DNA of 64,000 nucleotides from Talinum fruticosum (Eukaryota; Streptophyta; Magnoliopsida; Caryophyllales; Talinaceae), in NCBI GenBank assembly GCA_021018815.1, contig JAITYX010000009.1:7008501-7072500 (forward strand). Direction: 5' to 3'. A model generated the notes under the pieces. It had not been told where the DNA came from, searched no databases, and saw only the letters and a program-made list of their open reading frames with translations. Position 1 is the first letter of the stretch; every line of letters begins with the position of its first letter. Below, piece after piece: positions 12,370-25,100 of the stretch. The position numbers were made by a program, and so were the translations under genes.

Positions 12370-15300
12370 TTCTAAGTTCATTCTTAATAAGGCAAAACCG
12401 ATCTTCAAGCAGAGGCTTTATGAAAATATCAGCTAATTGAAATTTGTTAGGAATAAACTCAAGTTCAATATCACCTTTTTCAAAGTGGTCTCTCGGAAAA
12501 TGAAACCCGACCTCAATGTGCTTTGTTTTTTAATGCTCGAATTAGATTCTTGCTAATGCTGATCTCACTTTGGTTATCACACTCGATTCGGATAGATGTG
12601 AATGACAATCCTAGATCCTTCAAGTGTTGCTTGATCCATAAAATCCGAGCACAGCAAGTTCCAACAACTATGTGCTCGTGCCTAAGCTATTCATAGAGCA
12701 AAAAATTTTGCTTCTTAGAGTGGCGTAAGATGAGTGATTGACCCGAAATTGACATGCTCCCGAGGTGCTCTTTCTATCAACTTTGTATCTAGCATAGTCA
12801 TCATCTAAGTATCCGAGTGAAAGTCGGATCTTAGTCCTTTGAATACTAGAGACCAAGTATCCGAGTCCTTGTAAGATATCTAAAAATTATCTTCACCGAA
12901 GTGAGATGTAATTCCTTTGGATTAGCTTGAAATCTTGCACATAGACAGGACACTAAATATGATATCTGGCTTACTAGATATAAAATAAAGTAGAGATCCA
13001 ATCATACCTCCGTAGAGTTTCGATCTACGACTTTGCCTTTTCATCGTAATCCAATTTTGTACTCGCTACTCATTGGTGTTGATGCATGTTTCACATCTTG
13101 TAGCTTGTACTTCTTCAGTAACTCCTTGGTGTATTTTGATTGATGAACATAGATTCCATCCTTTGCTTACTTAATTTGTAATCCAAGAAATAAATTGAGT
13201 TCTCCCATCATGCTCATTTCGAACTCATGTCTCATCAACTTAGAAAACTTTTAGCATAGAGGTTCATTAGTAGCTCCAAAAATAATGTAATCAACATAGA
13301 TTTGAATAATGACAAAGTCATTCCCCTTGGTTTTTGTGAAAAGAGTTTTGTCAATAAGACCTCTTTTGAAATCATTTTCAACCAAGAAACTACTTAGTCT
13401 TTCATACTAAGCTCAGGGAGCTTGTTTCGGACCATACAAAGCTTTCTGCAGTTTGAAAACATGATTTGGAAAGTGAGTTTTCAAATCTAGGGGATTGCTC
13501 AACATAAACTTCTTATTGAATATAACCATTAAGAAATTCACACTTAACATCCATTTGATATAGCTTAATGTTCGTGCTAGATGCAAATGCTAAGAGTATT
13601 CTAATTACCTCAATCCTAGCAATAGGTGTAAAGGTTTCCTCACAATCAATTCCCTCTTCTTAGTTAGACCCTTGAGAAACTAATTTGGCTTTATTTATGA
13701 CTACCAACCATCCCTCATCCAATTTGCTCTTGAACACCCTTTGGTTCCTATAACGGGGTGGTCGGAAGGTCGCTTGGTCGAATCCAAACTTGGTTTCTTT
13801 CAAATTGAGTTAATTCTTCTTGCATGGCCTCTACCCATTCAAGTTAAAGTTGGGCTTCTAGTACATTTTTAGGTTCAATTAATGAGATGAATGCTGAAAA
13901 TGCACATAAGTTTTAAAAAAAGAACGAGTTCTTACCCCACTCGTTGATGTCGAAACGATGTTCTCGTGTGGGTGACTAGATGCATATTTGAAAGTTTTAC
14001 GTGTCCTCCGATTCACCAGGTTTGTTGGTTGAATGTTCTAATCTTCAGTTGGTTCAGCTTGTTAATTTTATTCATTAGCTTGACCTTCTATAGTCCGAGC
14101 TGGTTCTTAAACTAACTCATTCCGAGTTAGCTTAGTTGCTTTGCTTTTATTCATTCCGAGCTCAACCTCTATTATGTCATCTTCGTCTCGATTGAGCTTA
14201 AGATCTCGAGAAGGTGGATTCATTTATCATAGCATGATCAATTTCATCAAAGACAATGTAGATACTTTCTTCCACTTTGTTAGTTCTCTTGTTAAAGATT
14301 CCGTAAGCTTTTCTATGTGAAGAATAACCAAGAAAAATACCTTTATTTGACCTAGCATCAAATTTGTTCGGATGTTCCTTACCATTGTTATGCACAAAGC
14401 ATTTACATCTGAATGGTTTGAATTAGGACATGTTGGGCTTCTTCCCTTTGTACAGCTTGTAGGGTGTCTTCTTCGATTGGGTTGAATGAGGCCTTTGTTG
14501 AGAGTGTAGTTTGTCTGTGTTGACTACTCAGCCTCAAAAATAGTAAGGTAGATCATTTTCAATCATCATTATCCTTCCTATTTCTTCAAGTGTTATGTTC
14601 TTTCTCTCCACTATTCCATTCTGTTGAGGAGTTTTGGGTGCTGAGAAGTTGTTAGAGATGCCATTCTTGTCATAGAAATCTGCAAATTCTTAATAATTAA
14701 ACTCCTTTCATGGTGAGTTCGAATTCTCCCGATCTCGAATCTCGGACTCCACTTGTATTTTCCTACGGATCGTAATGAACTCTTTGAAAGCTTCATTTTT
14801 GTTCTTTAGAAAACATACCAAGGTAAATCATGAGTAATCATCAACAACAACTAGCAAATATGATTTACCTCCTAAGCTTTTGACAAGAATTTCACCACAC
14901 AAATCCATATGTATCAATTCAAGCACTTTGGATGTACATACTCGTCTTGAGTGGCTTAAAAGATGATTTGAATTGTTTTCATTTTATGCATGCATCACAG
15001 ATTTTATCTTTCTTAAAAGAACACTTAGACAAACCTCTAACTAATCCATGAGATGCAAGTTTCTTAATAGTATGCATGCTAATATGACCTAGTCTACGAT
15101 GACATGTCCATGAATCATCATTCAAAGAAGCTTTTAAACATGATAAATCTTGACTAGAATTAGAAAGAGGAATAGTATAGGTGTTACCCGATGTCGACTT
15201 GAGAGCTTTGTCTCTTTGGTGACTCGCATCATAAATGAAACAATTGACCCGAGTGAACCTTACCTTTTAATCTTTATCACGTAACCGAGAGATGCTCGAA

Positions 15301-15925
15301 GATTATATTTGAGCCCTTTGACAACATCGACTGGACTTACCGAGTCGTCTCCTTGACCAATTCCGCCAATCCCAACTATCATGCCTTTACTATTGTCTCC
15401 AAATGTAACTTTTCCTCCTTTCATTATTTTCTAATTCGAGAACAGTCTTGAATCTCCGGACATGTGGCGTGAGCATCCACTGTCTAAGTACCAATGACCA
15501 TTTCATTTATGAGTGTCTCGTAAAAACGAAACGAACTAACCCTTCTCACTTCCTCTTATAAACCCAAGAACTATTTTTATCGTGGGCCATTTCGAGGAAG
15601 AGCATTTTGGTGAACCTAGATTTGAATGATTTTGGGTTTGGTCTAATTCTAAGTCTTCTTTCTTGAGAACTAACTCTGTATCTCTTTTCTTTGAAAACCT
15701 CTCTATTTTGTAAATGTTTTAGAGGGCTTTTTATGAAAATTGTTCAGGCACAGATCCCTTTTGTTTTGAATGAATGGAGCGATGCTCAGCCTTCCCGAAC
15801 TTGATAGTTATGGAATTAGTTTTGAAAAGGTTTTTGTGGGAATTATCTTCCTCTTCAAGCATTATATCCAAGACCTTCTTTTCGAAGTGAGGCACATTGA
15901 GAACCAAGTAATAAATCAAGGTTTT
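12370..15925 (-). pseudogene. Copia B pol: protease, integrase, RT, RNase H remnant
   Basis: On the - strand the order is typical of Ty1/copia. The protease region around 15480-15300 reads MSGDSRLFSN and GGKVTFGDNSKG. Integrase follows, with its zinc region near 15050, the FDARSNKGIFLGYSSHRKAY block at 14340-14280, and FDEIDHA. RT comes at about 13700-12950 and RNase H near 12860-12700 (YKVDRKSTSGACQF). At 13287-13298 the RT catalytic motif reads Y-V-D-Y: the second aspartate codon is TAC. Stops and frameshifts are scattered throughout. It would encode the replication enzymes; the D-to-Y change alone should abolish polymerase activity. Confidence 0.88.
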
Positions 15926-15929
15926 TATG

Positions 15930-17335
15930 ACTTTGAGTGAGTTTTAAAACCAACTCTTAAGAGTTATTGAGCTTTCGTTTCAACTGTTCATTCTCTCGTA
16001 CCGAGTCAGCCGGACTTAATCTCATTTTCTTGAGTATTGGTCTCAAGCACTTTTAGATTTTGTGTCAAGTTTTCTAAATCATTTTTCAAGGAGGTGTTCT
16101 CAGTATTAAGAGATTCAAGTTTCTCTTTGAATTCGGATGATTTAGAATTGGACTTCTCCAAAGTAAAAATATATCTAGCAAGAGCATGCTTTGAAAACTT
16201 AAGGAAGTAGTTGATTATCTCCTCGAAGATCTTTTTCCTCAGCATTCGATGCATCACTTTCCGACTCGGATCAAGCTTTTGAGTTTGATAGAACCATTAG
16301 ACACTTTGATTCAAGCATTAATGTCATCATCTTCTTTTGACTCATCATCGCTGCATATAGCAACCATAGCCTTTTTCTTCTTTCTGTCCTTCTTTCTTTT
16401 TGGATAGTCCTTGACTATGTGCTCTTTGCTCGCCACACTCAAAACATCTAGAGTTTTTAGTTAAAGACAAATTTAAAGAGGATGAGAATTTACCTTTTCT
16501 GTCATTCTTGTAGAACTCCTACTTAGGCTTCTTTTGCCACTTTCTATATTTCATCATTTTCTTAAATCCTCGGGCTAGAAGTGCCATGGGGTGTTCTTCC
16601 GAATATGAGGAGCTCGGACTTGGACCTTGTTCTTCCGAGGCCTTGAAAGCAATGTTTCTTTTGATGCAGACCTCGGCTTCTTCTTCCTCCGGATGTAACT
16701 CATGGGTGAGTAGTTTTCTAATAAGCTCATCTAGCTTGAGTTGAGACAGGTTCCGAGCTTCCTCTATAGTTGTCACCTTTGGACCACATCTTCTCTTGGG
16801 TAGACTCCTTAGAATCTTTCTAACGACTTCTTCATGAGTCATTTCTTTCTAAGAGACTTGAGATCATTGACAATCTCGATGAAGCGAATATACATATGAG
16901 TTATGCTCTCTCCAACTAATCCATTTTGAACAACTCATATTTGTGAAGATATTGACTTATCTTAGCATGCTTCACTTGGCTGGTACCTTCATATGTAGTG
17001 ACCAGTGTATCCCAAACTTCTTTAGTTGTGTCACAAGCGGATACTCGCTGTATTATGTTGCATTAATTACGCACATTAGTGTGTTCATAGCCTTGAAGTT
17101 CTTTCGTATTTTTCGTTTTCTTCAATTGTGAACTCGGACTTCACCTTAAGCACCGATAACATTCCTTCCATCTTCAGGAGAGTGTAGTTGTCATTGTAGA
17201 TGAGGTTCTTCATCGAACTCCATGATCGTCTTCCAGTGAGCAAAGTTTGATCCCTTGAACTTGGGTGGTTTGGTGAAAGATCTTTCTTCATCGAACTCTC
17301 CATAGTTAAGAACTATCTCGAAGTTTATACCTTGC
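15930..17335 (-). pseudogene. Copia B gag remnant with zinc knuckle and coiled coil
   Basis: The - strand reads FTKPPKFKGSNFAHWK near the start, then MTHEEVVRKILRSLPKR and TTIEEARNLSQLKLDELI (16842-16730), the UBN2/copia gag domain. The zinc-knuckle region near 16440 reads CFECGEQ with the rest of the CCHC motif lost. A coiled coil follows (16257-16006; LESLNTENTSLKNDLENL). Stops separate these pieces. Copia A lacks the knuckle and coiled-coil part. Gag would form the particle and bind RNA. Confidence 0.85.
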
Positions 17336-17357
17336 ATTCGCTAGATCCTTTAAAAAG

Positions 17358-17375
17358 GCTAGGATCTTATACCAA
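17358..17375 (-). other. Primer-binding site of copia B (initiator Met tRNA type)
   Basis: On the - strand TTGGTATAAGATCC lies one base inside the 5' LTR end (CTTCA). The family form begins TGGTATC, pairing with the 3' end of initiator methionine tRNA. This copy has lost a base relative to that form. Confidence 0.75.
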
Positions 17376-17376
17376 T

Positions 17377-17871
17377 TGAAGGTTTGCCCTTCGTAGTCCG
17401 AATCACCCTAGAGGGGGTGAATAGGGTGTGAAGAAAATTTTGCAGAATTATAAAGTTTTCTCGCAATGAAAAGACTTAGAAAATTATTCCGAGTCTAAAT
17501 TGAACTCGGAAGTGCATAACTCATAAAGTCCTTCGAAATCCTCCCGGGGCAAAAACCACTGGACAGGTGTCTATCCGGACATTGATTAAATCCACTATTT
17601 TGAATCCATAAAATACAACGATCGGCTCTTACATAATTGCTCCCTTAGACAATTCAATTACAAGTTTTCTTCGACACAAAAGTTCCCTTATCTATTCTAG
17701 TAATTCCTAACCGACTTATAGCTAGGGATAACCGAGCTCGATTAGCCCTTACAGCTCGATCAAGGGACTTTACGTAAAATTAAAAATAAGAGTAATTATA
17801 AGAATTTTTTATTTACAACTCGTAAAGTATAAACTTAAGTACGAGTAGAAAACGCTAGAAGATATAGGGAG
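17377..17871 (-). repeat. 5' LTR of copia B, left piece
   Basis: This begins TGAAGGTTTGCCC and matches the first third of 9046-10450, then stops at GGGAG where copia A begins. The remainder is 28164-29090. Together the two pieces give about 1.42 kb, close to the 1,405-bp partner LTR. Confidence 0.9.
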
Positions 17872-19473
17872 TGAAGGTTTGCTCGGGAGAGGCTAAGTCA
17901 CCCTAGAGGGGGTGAATAGGGTGATGATGAAATTTGCTTGAAATTTAAAATAGATATGAATCTGAGGTGAGCGAGAGTCAAGGATGAACTCGAAAAGTAC
18001 TAACTCGTAATTCAAGAAAGAGTGAAGAAACAGATTAAGCGTAACTTTGAAACCGTTTCAGCCTAGAATGCACTCGTAAAAGTAATAACTCGTAAAGTAC
18101 GTGGAAACCCTCTTGGGGCAGAAAACCACGGACCGTGCTAATCCAAGAACGAAGTCAACTCCATTTTTTGATTCGACAAAATTCAATAGACCGACTCAAC
18201 CCGATTTTCTCCCTTAGACAACTCCTTACAAGTTTTTCCTAGACTCGAAATTACCTTATCTCGATCTAGTACTTCCTAACTAAGATCACCCTACCAGTTA
18301 GGGACAACCGAGCTGAGGTAACCCTTATAGCCCGAGTCAAGGGACCTTACTTAGAAAGTAAGAAAAAGAGTGTTTGTAATGCAGTACAAGACCTTACAAC
18401 TCGTAGAAATATTAAATACAAAATTGGAGTTGTAAGTTGAAGATTGAGAATGAATACAATAATATTTTCTCAAGTATGTGTATTAACAATTAGTTTAGCA
18501 ATCTTCAAGTCTTGAAAGTTGGCTTCTATTTATAGATGACCAAGCAGCCTTAGTCGTTGTGTCCATCTTCCGACTAGAAGTCCCTTGTGACCATTGTAAT
18601 GGATTTTCCGAGTCACTCAAAAATATCCGTTGAGATATGAACGTTGGGCAACGGCTCTTGACTCCTTTAGAAGTCCCAAAACCACTAGTGTTGTCTTGAA
18701 AATAAGGTGGAAACCACCGTTGAGCTTAGTGTTGCAGATTTCCAGCTTTGGAAACACACAACCCCGACATAGTGTCTAGGGCTAGGTCGGAGGTGGAAAA
18801 AGCCTTATCTCGCTGGTGATTTGACATTTTAAAACCGGTTACTTTTGCAATTCAAAAATAGGATAGCCTCGTTTGAATAATCCGCAAAAGTAAATCAATT
18901 TGGTTCTCAAAGTATAAAATACTTTGGTCCAAGGTTAGACACGGATAATAACATAATTAAGATAATTAAGTGACTAATTATCTGAAGTCGGAAAAGGAAT
19001 GGAATTTTTTGAGTCTAATATGCATGATACTCAAATTCCATCCGACTCGATCTAGAAGATAATCAAGTCAAAAGGAGAAGATCGTAGTAAACAAACTTAA
19101 TCTAGACTAAACAAAGTTCAAACTAAATATGCTCGACTTGGAATAGTAAATTAACAATGTAATTCCCGTAACATAAAGTCGAACTCGAGTTTATGTGCGT
19201 GAAATAAAGTGTTTGAACATTCGATATATCCGAGTGTTGAGTGACTCGTAACCGAGTGTGAAATGGTAAGTACGGTATGCTTTCCGAGTCGAGCCGAGTC
19301 ACGCATAAACATATATAATAGTTTCTATAACACTCAGAGAAAATGTTATATCACTCGTAAAAGCTTCTAAGGCACATGGAAAGGCTTGGAATCAAAACCC
19401 TGTAAGAGATGAAGTCTTATACCTAATTCCTTGATGGAACTCGGAAAAGTGTAAGTATAAAGTCGAGTCTTCA
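17872..19473 (-). repeat. 3' LTR of copia A
   Basis: It begins TGAAGGTTTGCTCGGGAG and ends GAGTCTTCA on the + strand, next to the polypurine tract. Compared with its partner at 26559-28163, several CTCGG sites read CTCGT (see findings). A reversed TATA box lies near 18530. Confidence 0.92.
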
Positions 19474-19488
19474 ATCTCCCCTTTTGAT
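19474..19488 (-). other. Polypurine tract of copia A
   Basis: The - strand reads TCAAAAGGGGAGAT directly before the 3' LTR, identical in core to that of copia B. Confidence 0.87.
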
Positions 19489-19839
19489 GAAAGGCATTCC
19501 ATACTTAGACAAAAACTTTGTTAGTGATATAAATCTTATTTTGCAAACTTGCTCGAAAAATAACTTAAGATTTCATAGCTATCGGAGCAGGAAAAGAAAT
19601 AAATCCAGATAAGCAATAATTATTAATGAAATGCATTTACTTCATTAACGTCAAAGGAGATATTTACAGAGGGTGAGAGAGACTCCCTTAAATAAGACAA
19701 CAAAATTTTTCTATCTATTCTCCCCTTGCCTTTCAAAGAAAAACAAAAAATGGGAAGAATACAACGAGAAGTACATATTTGATGTCCGGACAAAAGAGAA
19801 AAACATGAAATACTCGTAAATAAAACACTAAGAAACTAA

Positions 19840-21634
19840 GGAGGGGATTGACAATCGGATTTGAGGAGGAAGGACGAGTGGTGCGCCGACGCCGATAAGA
19901 TCTCGACGATGTGCTTGAGCGCGGTGGAGGAAGTACAGGAATCTCGGCATCGGCTCAGCTCCTAAGTGGTCGACCCGGAACTAGGTCGTCCGTAGGCTCG
20001 TCCTCTTGGAACTTAACGACCGGAGCGGTGTGCTCGAGCCGACCTCGTCGCTGACTCGTCCTTGGTCGGCAGGTTCTTCCGACCTACTCGGACCGCTGTC
20101 TAAGCCGATCACTTCGGTTGCGCTTCAGGAGCACCTAGACCCTCAATTCGTCGCTCCTTGTCCTTCTTGTTCTCCCGTCCTTCCGGCTCTCCTTGATCGG
20201 AAGGAGCTACCTCAGCCGCAGGCTCCTCTACTTCTTCTCCTTCTTCTTCTTCCTCTCCTTGATCGGAAGGAGCTACCTTAGCCGCAGGCTCCTCTACTTC
20301 TTCTCCTTCTTCTTCTTCCTCTCCTCCGTCCGAGGAGGACTTGGCGAGGCTCGAGGATTCCTCGAGGTGTGTGAGTTACCCGGATCCCGAGCTACCTTGG
20401 ATCTTCTCTCCCGAAGGAGCTCGAGAAGCTCCCTTTGCTCCTTTACTGCAGCCTTCATCTCAAGGAGCACGTCTTGCTGCTCTCGAATTTGAGATTGGGC
20501 GGTTTTCGGTTGATGGTCATTGATCGGAATATAGTCTTGAATGACCGGAGAAGGTCCTTGACTTCCAAGGACACAAAGAGATTTTGTCCATGAAAGCGAT
20601 GGACAAAATGGAAGAAAGAGTTTTAGAAGCACTTGAGGTGTAGGCATCATCAGGTGGAGTAGGAAGAGAAAGAGGCGTTTCGCTCGAGTCCGAGGCATAA
20701 AGGGTGGCCTCGGCTCGAGTCGTGGATCCGCACACCAGGTTTGGTTTCCTGGTATCCGTACCCAAGAAGTTCCTTCTGCCGACTACAATGGTAGCCTCGA
20801 AACGGCGTTCGGATCCGAGGGAAGAGGAACTTTGAACCGTTTGAAAATAAGAGTGAGAAGAGCACCGAAGGGAAGAGGGGTGTTCTTCTTGTTCCGAGTC
20901 CGAGCTGGCACAAGTGGCCATTTGCTCAATGATGGCGGGAAAGAGGTCTACTCGTAGCCCTCTAGGATATCAAAAAGATCTTTAAGATGCTTGGAGTTAG
21001 GGTTCTCCTTGCTGGAATGCTTTGAGAAGAAGGTTCTCATCGAGAAGAAACACGTAAGACGAGCTTCAACTTTAGTTGGGTCACGTAAAAGTTTTTATGT
21101 GACCCAAGGAACTCTTTGGCGTTCTTTTCAAAGAAGTCATCAGCGACCTCATTGAAAGGTATTTGATTGTTGTTCAAGAATAGGGAAGATACTTTGAACA
21201 GTAAGATGGAGAAGGGAAGTATTGATTCGAACAGTGATGTTCGAACTCGGAGATTAGAATACCCTCGGAGCTAGAAAGATGAGTGTAAAACTTAGAGATG
21301 AGTTCAAGATAGATGAACTCGCTGAAACAGAGAAAGTTGTAAACCCCGGTCGATTGTATGTGAGGCAACCACAAAAATTTTATGGTTGGGAAGAATTTAT
21401 CATCCAGATGCAAGGTGCTGGATGACATGAGGTTTCGAATTTGAGGGGCCTTCCGGCTTTTTGTGCGAGGTTTCTTGGTGGTAGAGCCAATAAAATCGGG
21501 GTGCGAACCTCGTTTTCAGCATTTTGATGGAGAAAAGAGAGAGTAGATAAGCTTAAGAGAGAGAAGGAGGAAGGAGCTCGAAGAGAGTGAAAGAGAAGAA
21601 TAAAAGAGTAGAAGAAGAAAGAGTTTGTGAGCAA
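19840..21634 (-). pseudogene. Third ORF (env-like position) of copia A
   Basis: The broken reading on the - strand starts near 21634 with a hydrophobic stretch, then FSEFIYLELISKFYTHL and GILISEFEHHC (about 21350-21250), resembling the 'FY.NL' block of ORF3/env-like proteins of SIRE-type elements. A Ser/Glu-rich part follows (from 20921), then a coiled coil near 20480-20390 (EMKAAVKEQRELLELLRERR), a doubled acidic segment (20191-20322) and an Arg-rich end near 19880. At least three frames are used, so frameshifts have accumulated. It is longer than in copia B. No transmembrane anchor can be assigned with confidence, so an envelope role is unproven. Confidence 0.6.
20191..20322 (-). repeat. 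Two tandem 66-bp units inside the third ORF
   Basis: CCTTGATCGGAAGGAGCTAC starts at 20191 and again at 20257. The 66-bp units are almost identical (one C/T difference near the start). On the - strand each encodes 22 residues containing EEEEEGEEVEEPAA then VAPSDQG, so the duplication keeps the frame. Confidence 0.92.
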
Positions 21635-21639
21635 CAGAG

Positions 21640-22190
21640 CTTACTTGAGATGTTCTTCACGAAGCTTCGAGATCGCTGGGTGTCGCTTTAATCATAGAGA
21701 ACGTGTTCACGAAGATTTGATTTTGAGAGAGAGAGTAAGCGAAGAGTAAAGTAATGAAATGAAGGAGAATAGGCGCTATTTATAAGAAAAAATCGTCCTT
21801 CAGCATCCGTTCGACTCGGCTCTTTCAGCGGTCACCTCGGACCGGTGTGATCGTTATCTTCCTCAACGGTTAGAATTCCAACGGTTTGTCTTCTAATGGC
21901 TAGTTGTCCGATCACGACGTGCGAGAGAGAGAGAGAACAAGAAAGATTTTGAAAATAAATTCCAAAATTCTCCACTTGTCTAGAGATGATTTCGTAAGTT
22001 TGATGTCCATTTTTCTCAAAGTCTCGAGTCCGACTCAACTAAGTTTCGAGTGACTCGAAACTAGAAATAGATAACAACTATCGGCTCAGTATCACCGAAT
22101 CAATTAAACTAATGGTTATTAACGAATCATAAGCACATATCACATAATCATGCAATGAAATTTTCACATAGAAAATACATAATTATGCAT
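21640..22190. other. Non-coding spacer between pol and third ORF of copia A
   Basis: No supported gene is seen. A short GAGAGAGAGAGA run lies near 21926. The sequence is alignable in parts with 11900-12370 of copia B, for example the block around 'tgatgtccatttttctca'. Confidence 0.5.
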
Positions 22191-22194
22191 TTAA

Positions 22195-25100
22195 CATACC
22201 AAGCTCATTCCTAATGAAGCAAAACCGATCCTCACTAAGTGGCTTAGTAAAGATATCAGCTAATTGAAGATTTGTAGGAATGAATTCGAGTTCAATATCA
22301 CCTTTCTCGAATGGTCTCTTAGGAAATGATACCCGACCTCAATGTGTTTCGTCTTGGAGTGCTCGAACTAGATTTTTGGTGATGCCGATTGCACTCGATT
22401 GGAACTTATTTGAAATAAAGTCCAAGATCTCTCAAGTGTTGCTTTATCCACAAAATTTGAGCACAACATGCTCCAACTGCAATACACTCAGCCTCGGCAA
22501 TTGATAGAGCTACCGAGTTTTGCTTCTTTGAGTGCCAAGATATTAAGGATTGACCTGAAATTGGCAAGCTCCCGAGGTGCTCTTTCTATCAACTTTGTAT
22601 CCAGCATAATCAGCATCTCGAGTATCCAAGTGAGAGTCGGTTCGAGTCTCTAGAGTACCATAGACCTAATTCCGAGTCCCCGCAAGATATCCGAATATTC
22701 TCTTCACCGCAATGAGATGTGATTCTTTTGGATTAGCTTCGAATCTTGCACATAGACAGACACTAAACATTATATCCGGCCTACTGGAAGTAAGATATAG
22801 TAAAGATCCAATAATACCTCGATAGAGCTTCGATCTATTGCTTTACCTTTTTCGTCTAAGTCCAGCTTTTATGCTACTCGCTCATAGGTGTTGCTGCATG
22901 CTTCGCATCTTGAAGTTTATACTTTTTAACAGCTCCTTGGTGAACTTTGATTGATGGACATAGATTCCATTTTTGTGTTGCTTGATTTGTAGGCCAAGGA
23001 AGAAGTTGATTTCTCCCATCATACTCATTTTAAATTCCTATCTCATTAACTCGTAAAAATCTCGACACGTAATTTCATTAGTAGCTCCAAAAATTATGTC
23101 ATCAACATATATCCGAGCGATAAGGAAGTCTTTCCCCTTGGTGTTTGTAAAGAGAGTCTTTTCGATCCGACCTCTTCTAAAATCATTTTGAACCAAGAAA
23201 TTGTTGAGTCTTTCATACCAAGCTCCGGGAGCTTGTTTAAGACCATAAAGAGCTTTTTGAAGTTTGAAAACATGATTTGGAAATTCTAAGTTTTCAAATC
23301 CAGGGTCTGCTCAACATAGACTTCCTCTTCAATAAAACCATTAAGAAATGCGCACTTAACATCCATTTGATATAACTTGATATTCATGCTAGATGCAAAT
23401 GCCAACAGGATTCTAATGGCTTCACTTCGGCAACAGTGCAAAGGTTTCCCATAATCAATCCCTTCTTCCCGATTGTATCCTCGAGCCACAAGTCTAGCCT
23501 TGTTTCGACTACCAACCCACCTTCACCCAGCTTTGTTCTTGAAAACCCATTTGGTTCCTATGAGTGGGTGGTCGAAGGTCATTTGGTCGAGTCCGGACTT
23601 GGTTTCTTTCGAATTGATTGAGTTCCTTTTGCATGGCCTCTACCCATTCAGGTTCATTTAGGGCCTCTAGTGCATTTTTAGGTTCGAGTTAATGAAATGA
23701 ATGCAGTGAATGCACATAAATTTTGAAGAGAGGAACGAGTTCTTATCCCACTCGTTGATATCGGATAATATGTTTTCTAGTGGATGACTAGAAGCATACT
23801 TGAATGCTCTACCTATTCTCCGGTTCACCGGATCTAGAGGCGGAAATGGTTGATCTTCGTAAGTTTGTTATGAGTGAACTTGTTCATCAATTTGTCCTTC
23901 AAGCATTCCGAGTGGGTTCTTGAGTTGTCTCATTCTCGAGTCATATTGTTCCGAGTCACTTCATTCCGAGCTGGTTGGGTTTGATTCCTAATAGGCTCGG
24001 CTTCATCAAGGTCATCATCTCTGTTGAGCTTCAGTGTCCGAGTATGATGATTCACTTAGCTTTTCCTGTTCAATCTCATCAAACACAACGTGGATGCTTT
24101 CTTCCACTTTGTTAACTCTTTTATTGAAAATGCGATAAGCCTTACTATGAGATGAATAACCCAAAAAATACCTTCATCTCGACCGAGCATCAAACTTGGT
24201 CGAGTGATCCTTACCATTGTTGTGAACAAAACACTTACATCCAAAGGGTTTAAAGTATGAGATATTGGGTTTCTTCTCTTTGTAGAGCTCGTACGGTGTT
24301 TTCTGCAGGATGGGTCCGATGAAGCATCTGTTCAAGGTGTAGTTTGCGGTGTTTACTACCTCAGCCTAGAAATAGTAGAGTAGATTACGTTTAATCATCA
24401 TTGTCCTAACTATTTCTTCAAGAGTTATGTTCTTTCTCTCCACTACTCCATTTTATTGAGGAGTTTTTGGTGCGGAGAAGTTGTGGGAGATACCATTTTT
24501 GTCACAAAACTCTGCAAATTCCGAGTAGTCGAACTCCCTTCCATGGTCGGTTCGAATTTTCTCGGATCTCGAGTCCGAGACTCAACTTGGATTTTTCTGC
24601 AGAGCTTGCTGAACTCTTTGAATGCTTCATTTTTATGCTTAAGAAAACACACCCAGGTAAATCGTGAGTAATCATCAACAATAGCAAGTACATATGATTT
24701 ACCTCCAAGACTCTTAAAAGGGATTTCACCACATAAGTCCATATGTAGCATTTCAAGCACCTTGGATGTGGAAAATATCTTTAGAGATTTGAAAGAAGAT
24801 CTCGACTTGTTTCCTTTTGTGCAAGCTTCACAAATCTTATCTTTCTTAAAAGAACAATTAGGCAATCCTCCGACTAAACCATGAGATGCCAGTTTCTTAA
24901 TAGTATGCATGCTAACATGACATAATCTACGATGCCATGTCCATAAGTCATCAAGAAGTGATGCTTTTAAACAAGATAAATTCCGACTCGGGTCGAAAGA
25001 GGAATAATGTAAGTGTTACCCGATCTCTTACCGGAGAGCTTGATCTTTTGGTAGAATCATCGGAGATATAACAGTTTGTCCGAGTGAATCTTACCTCTTG

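Noticed and set aside
20006..20523. + strand open frames rich in Leu and Ser
   Set aside because: They are shadows of the acidic, coiled-coil third ORF of copia A on the - strand; their length comes from the 66-bp duplication.
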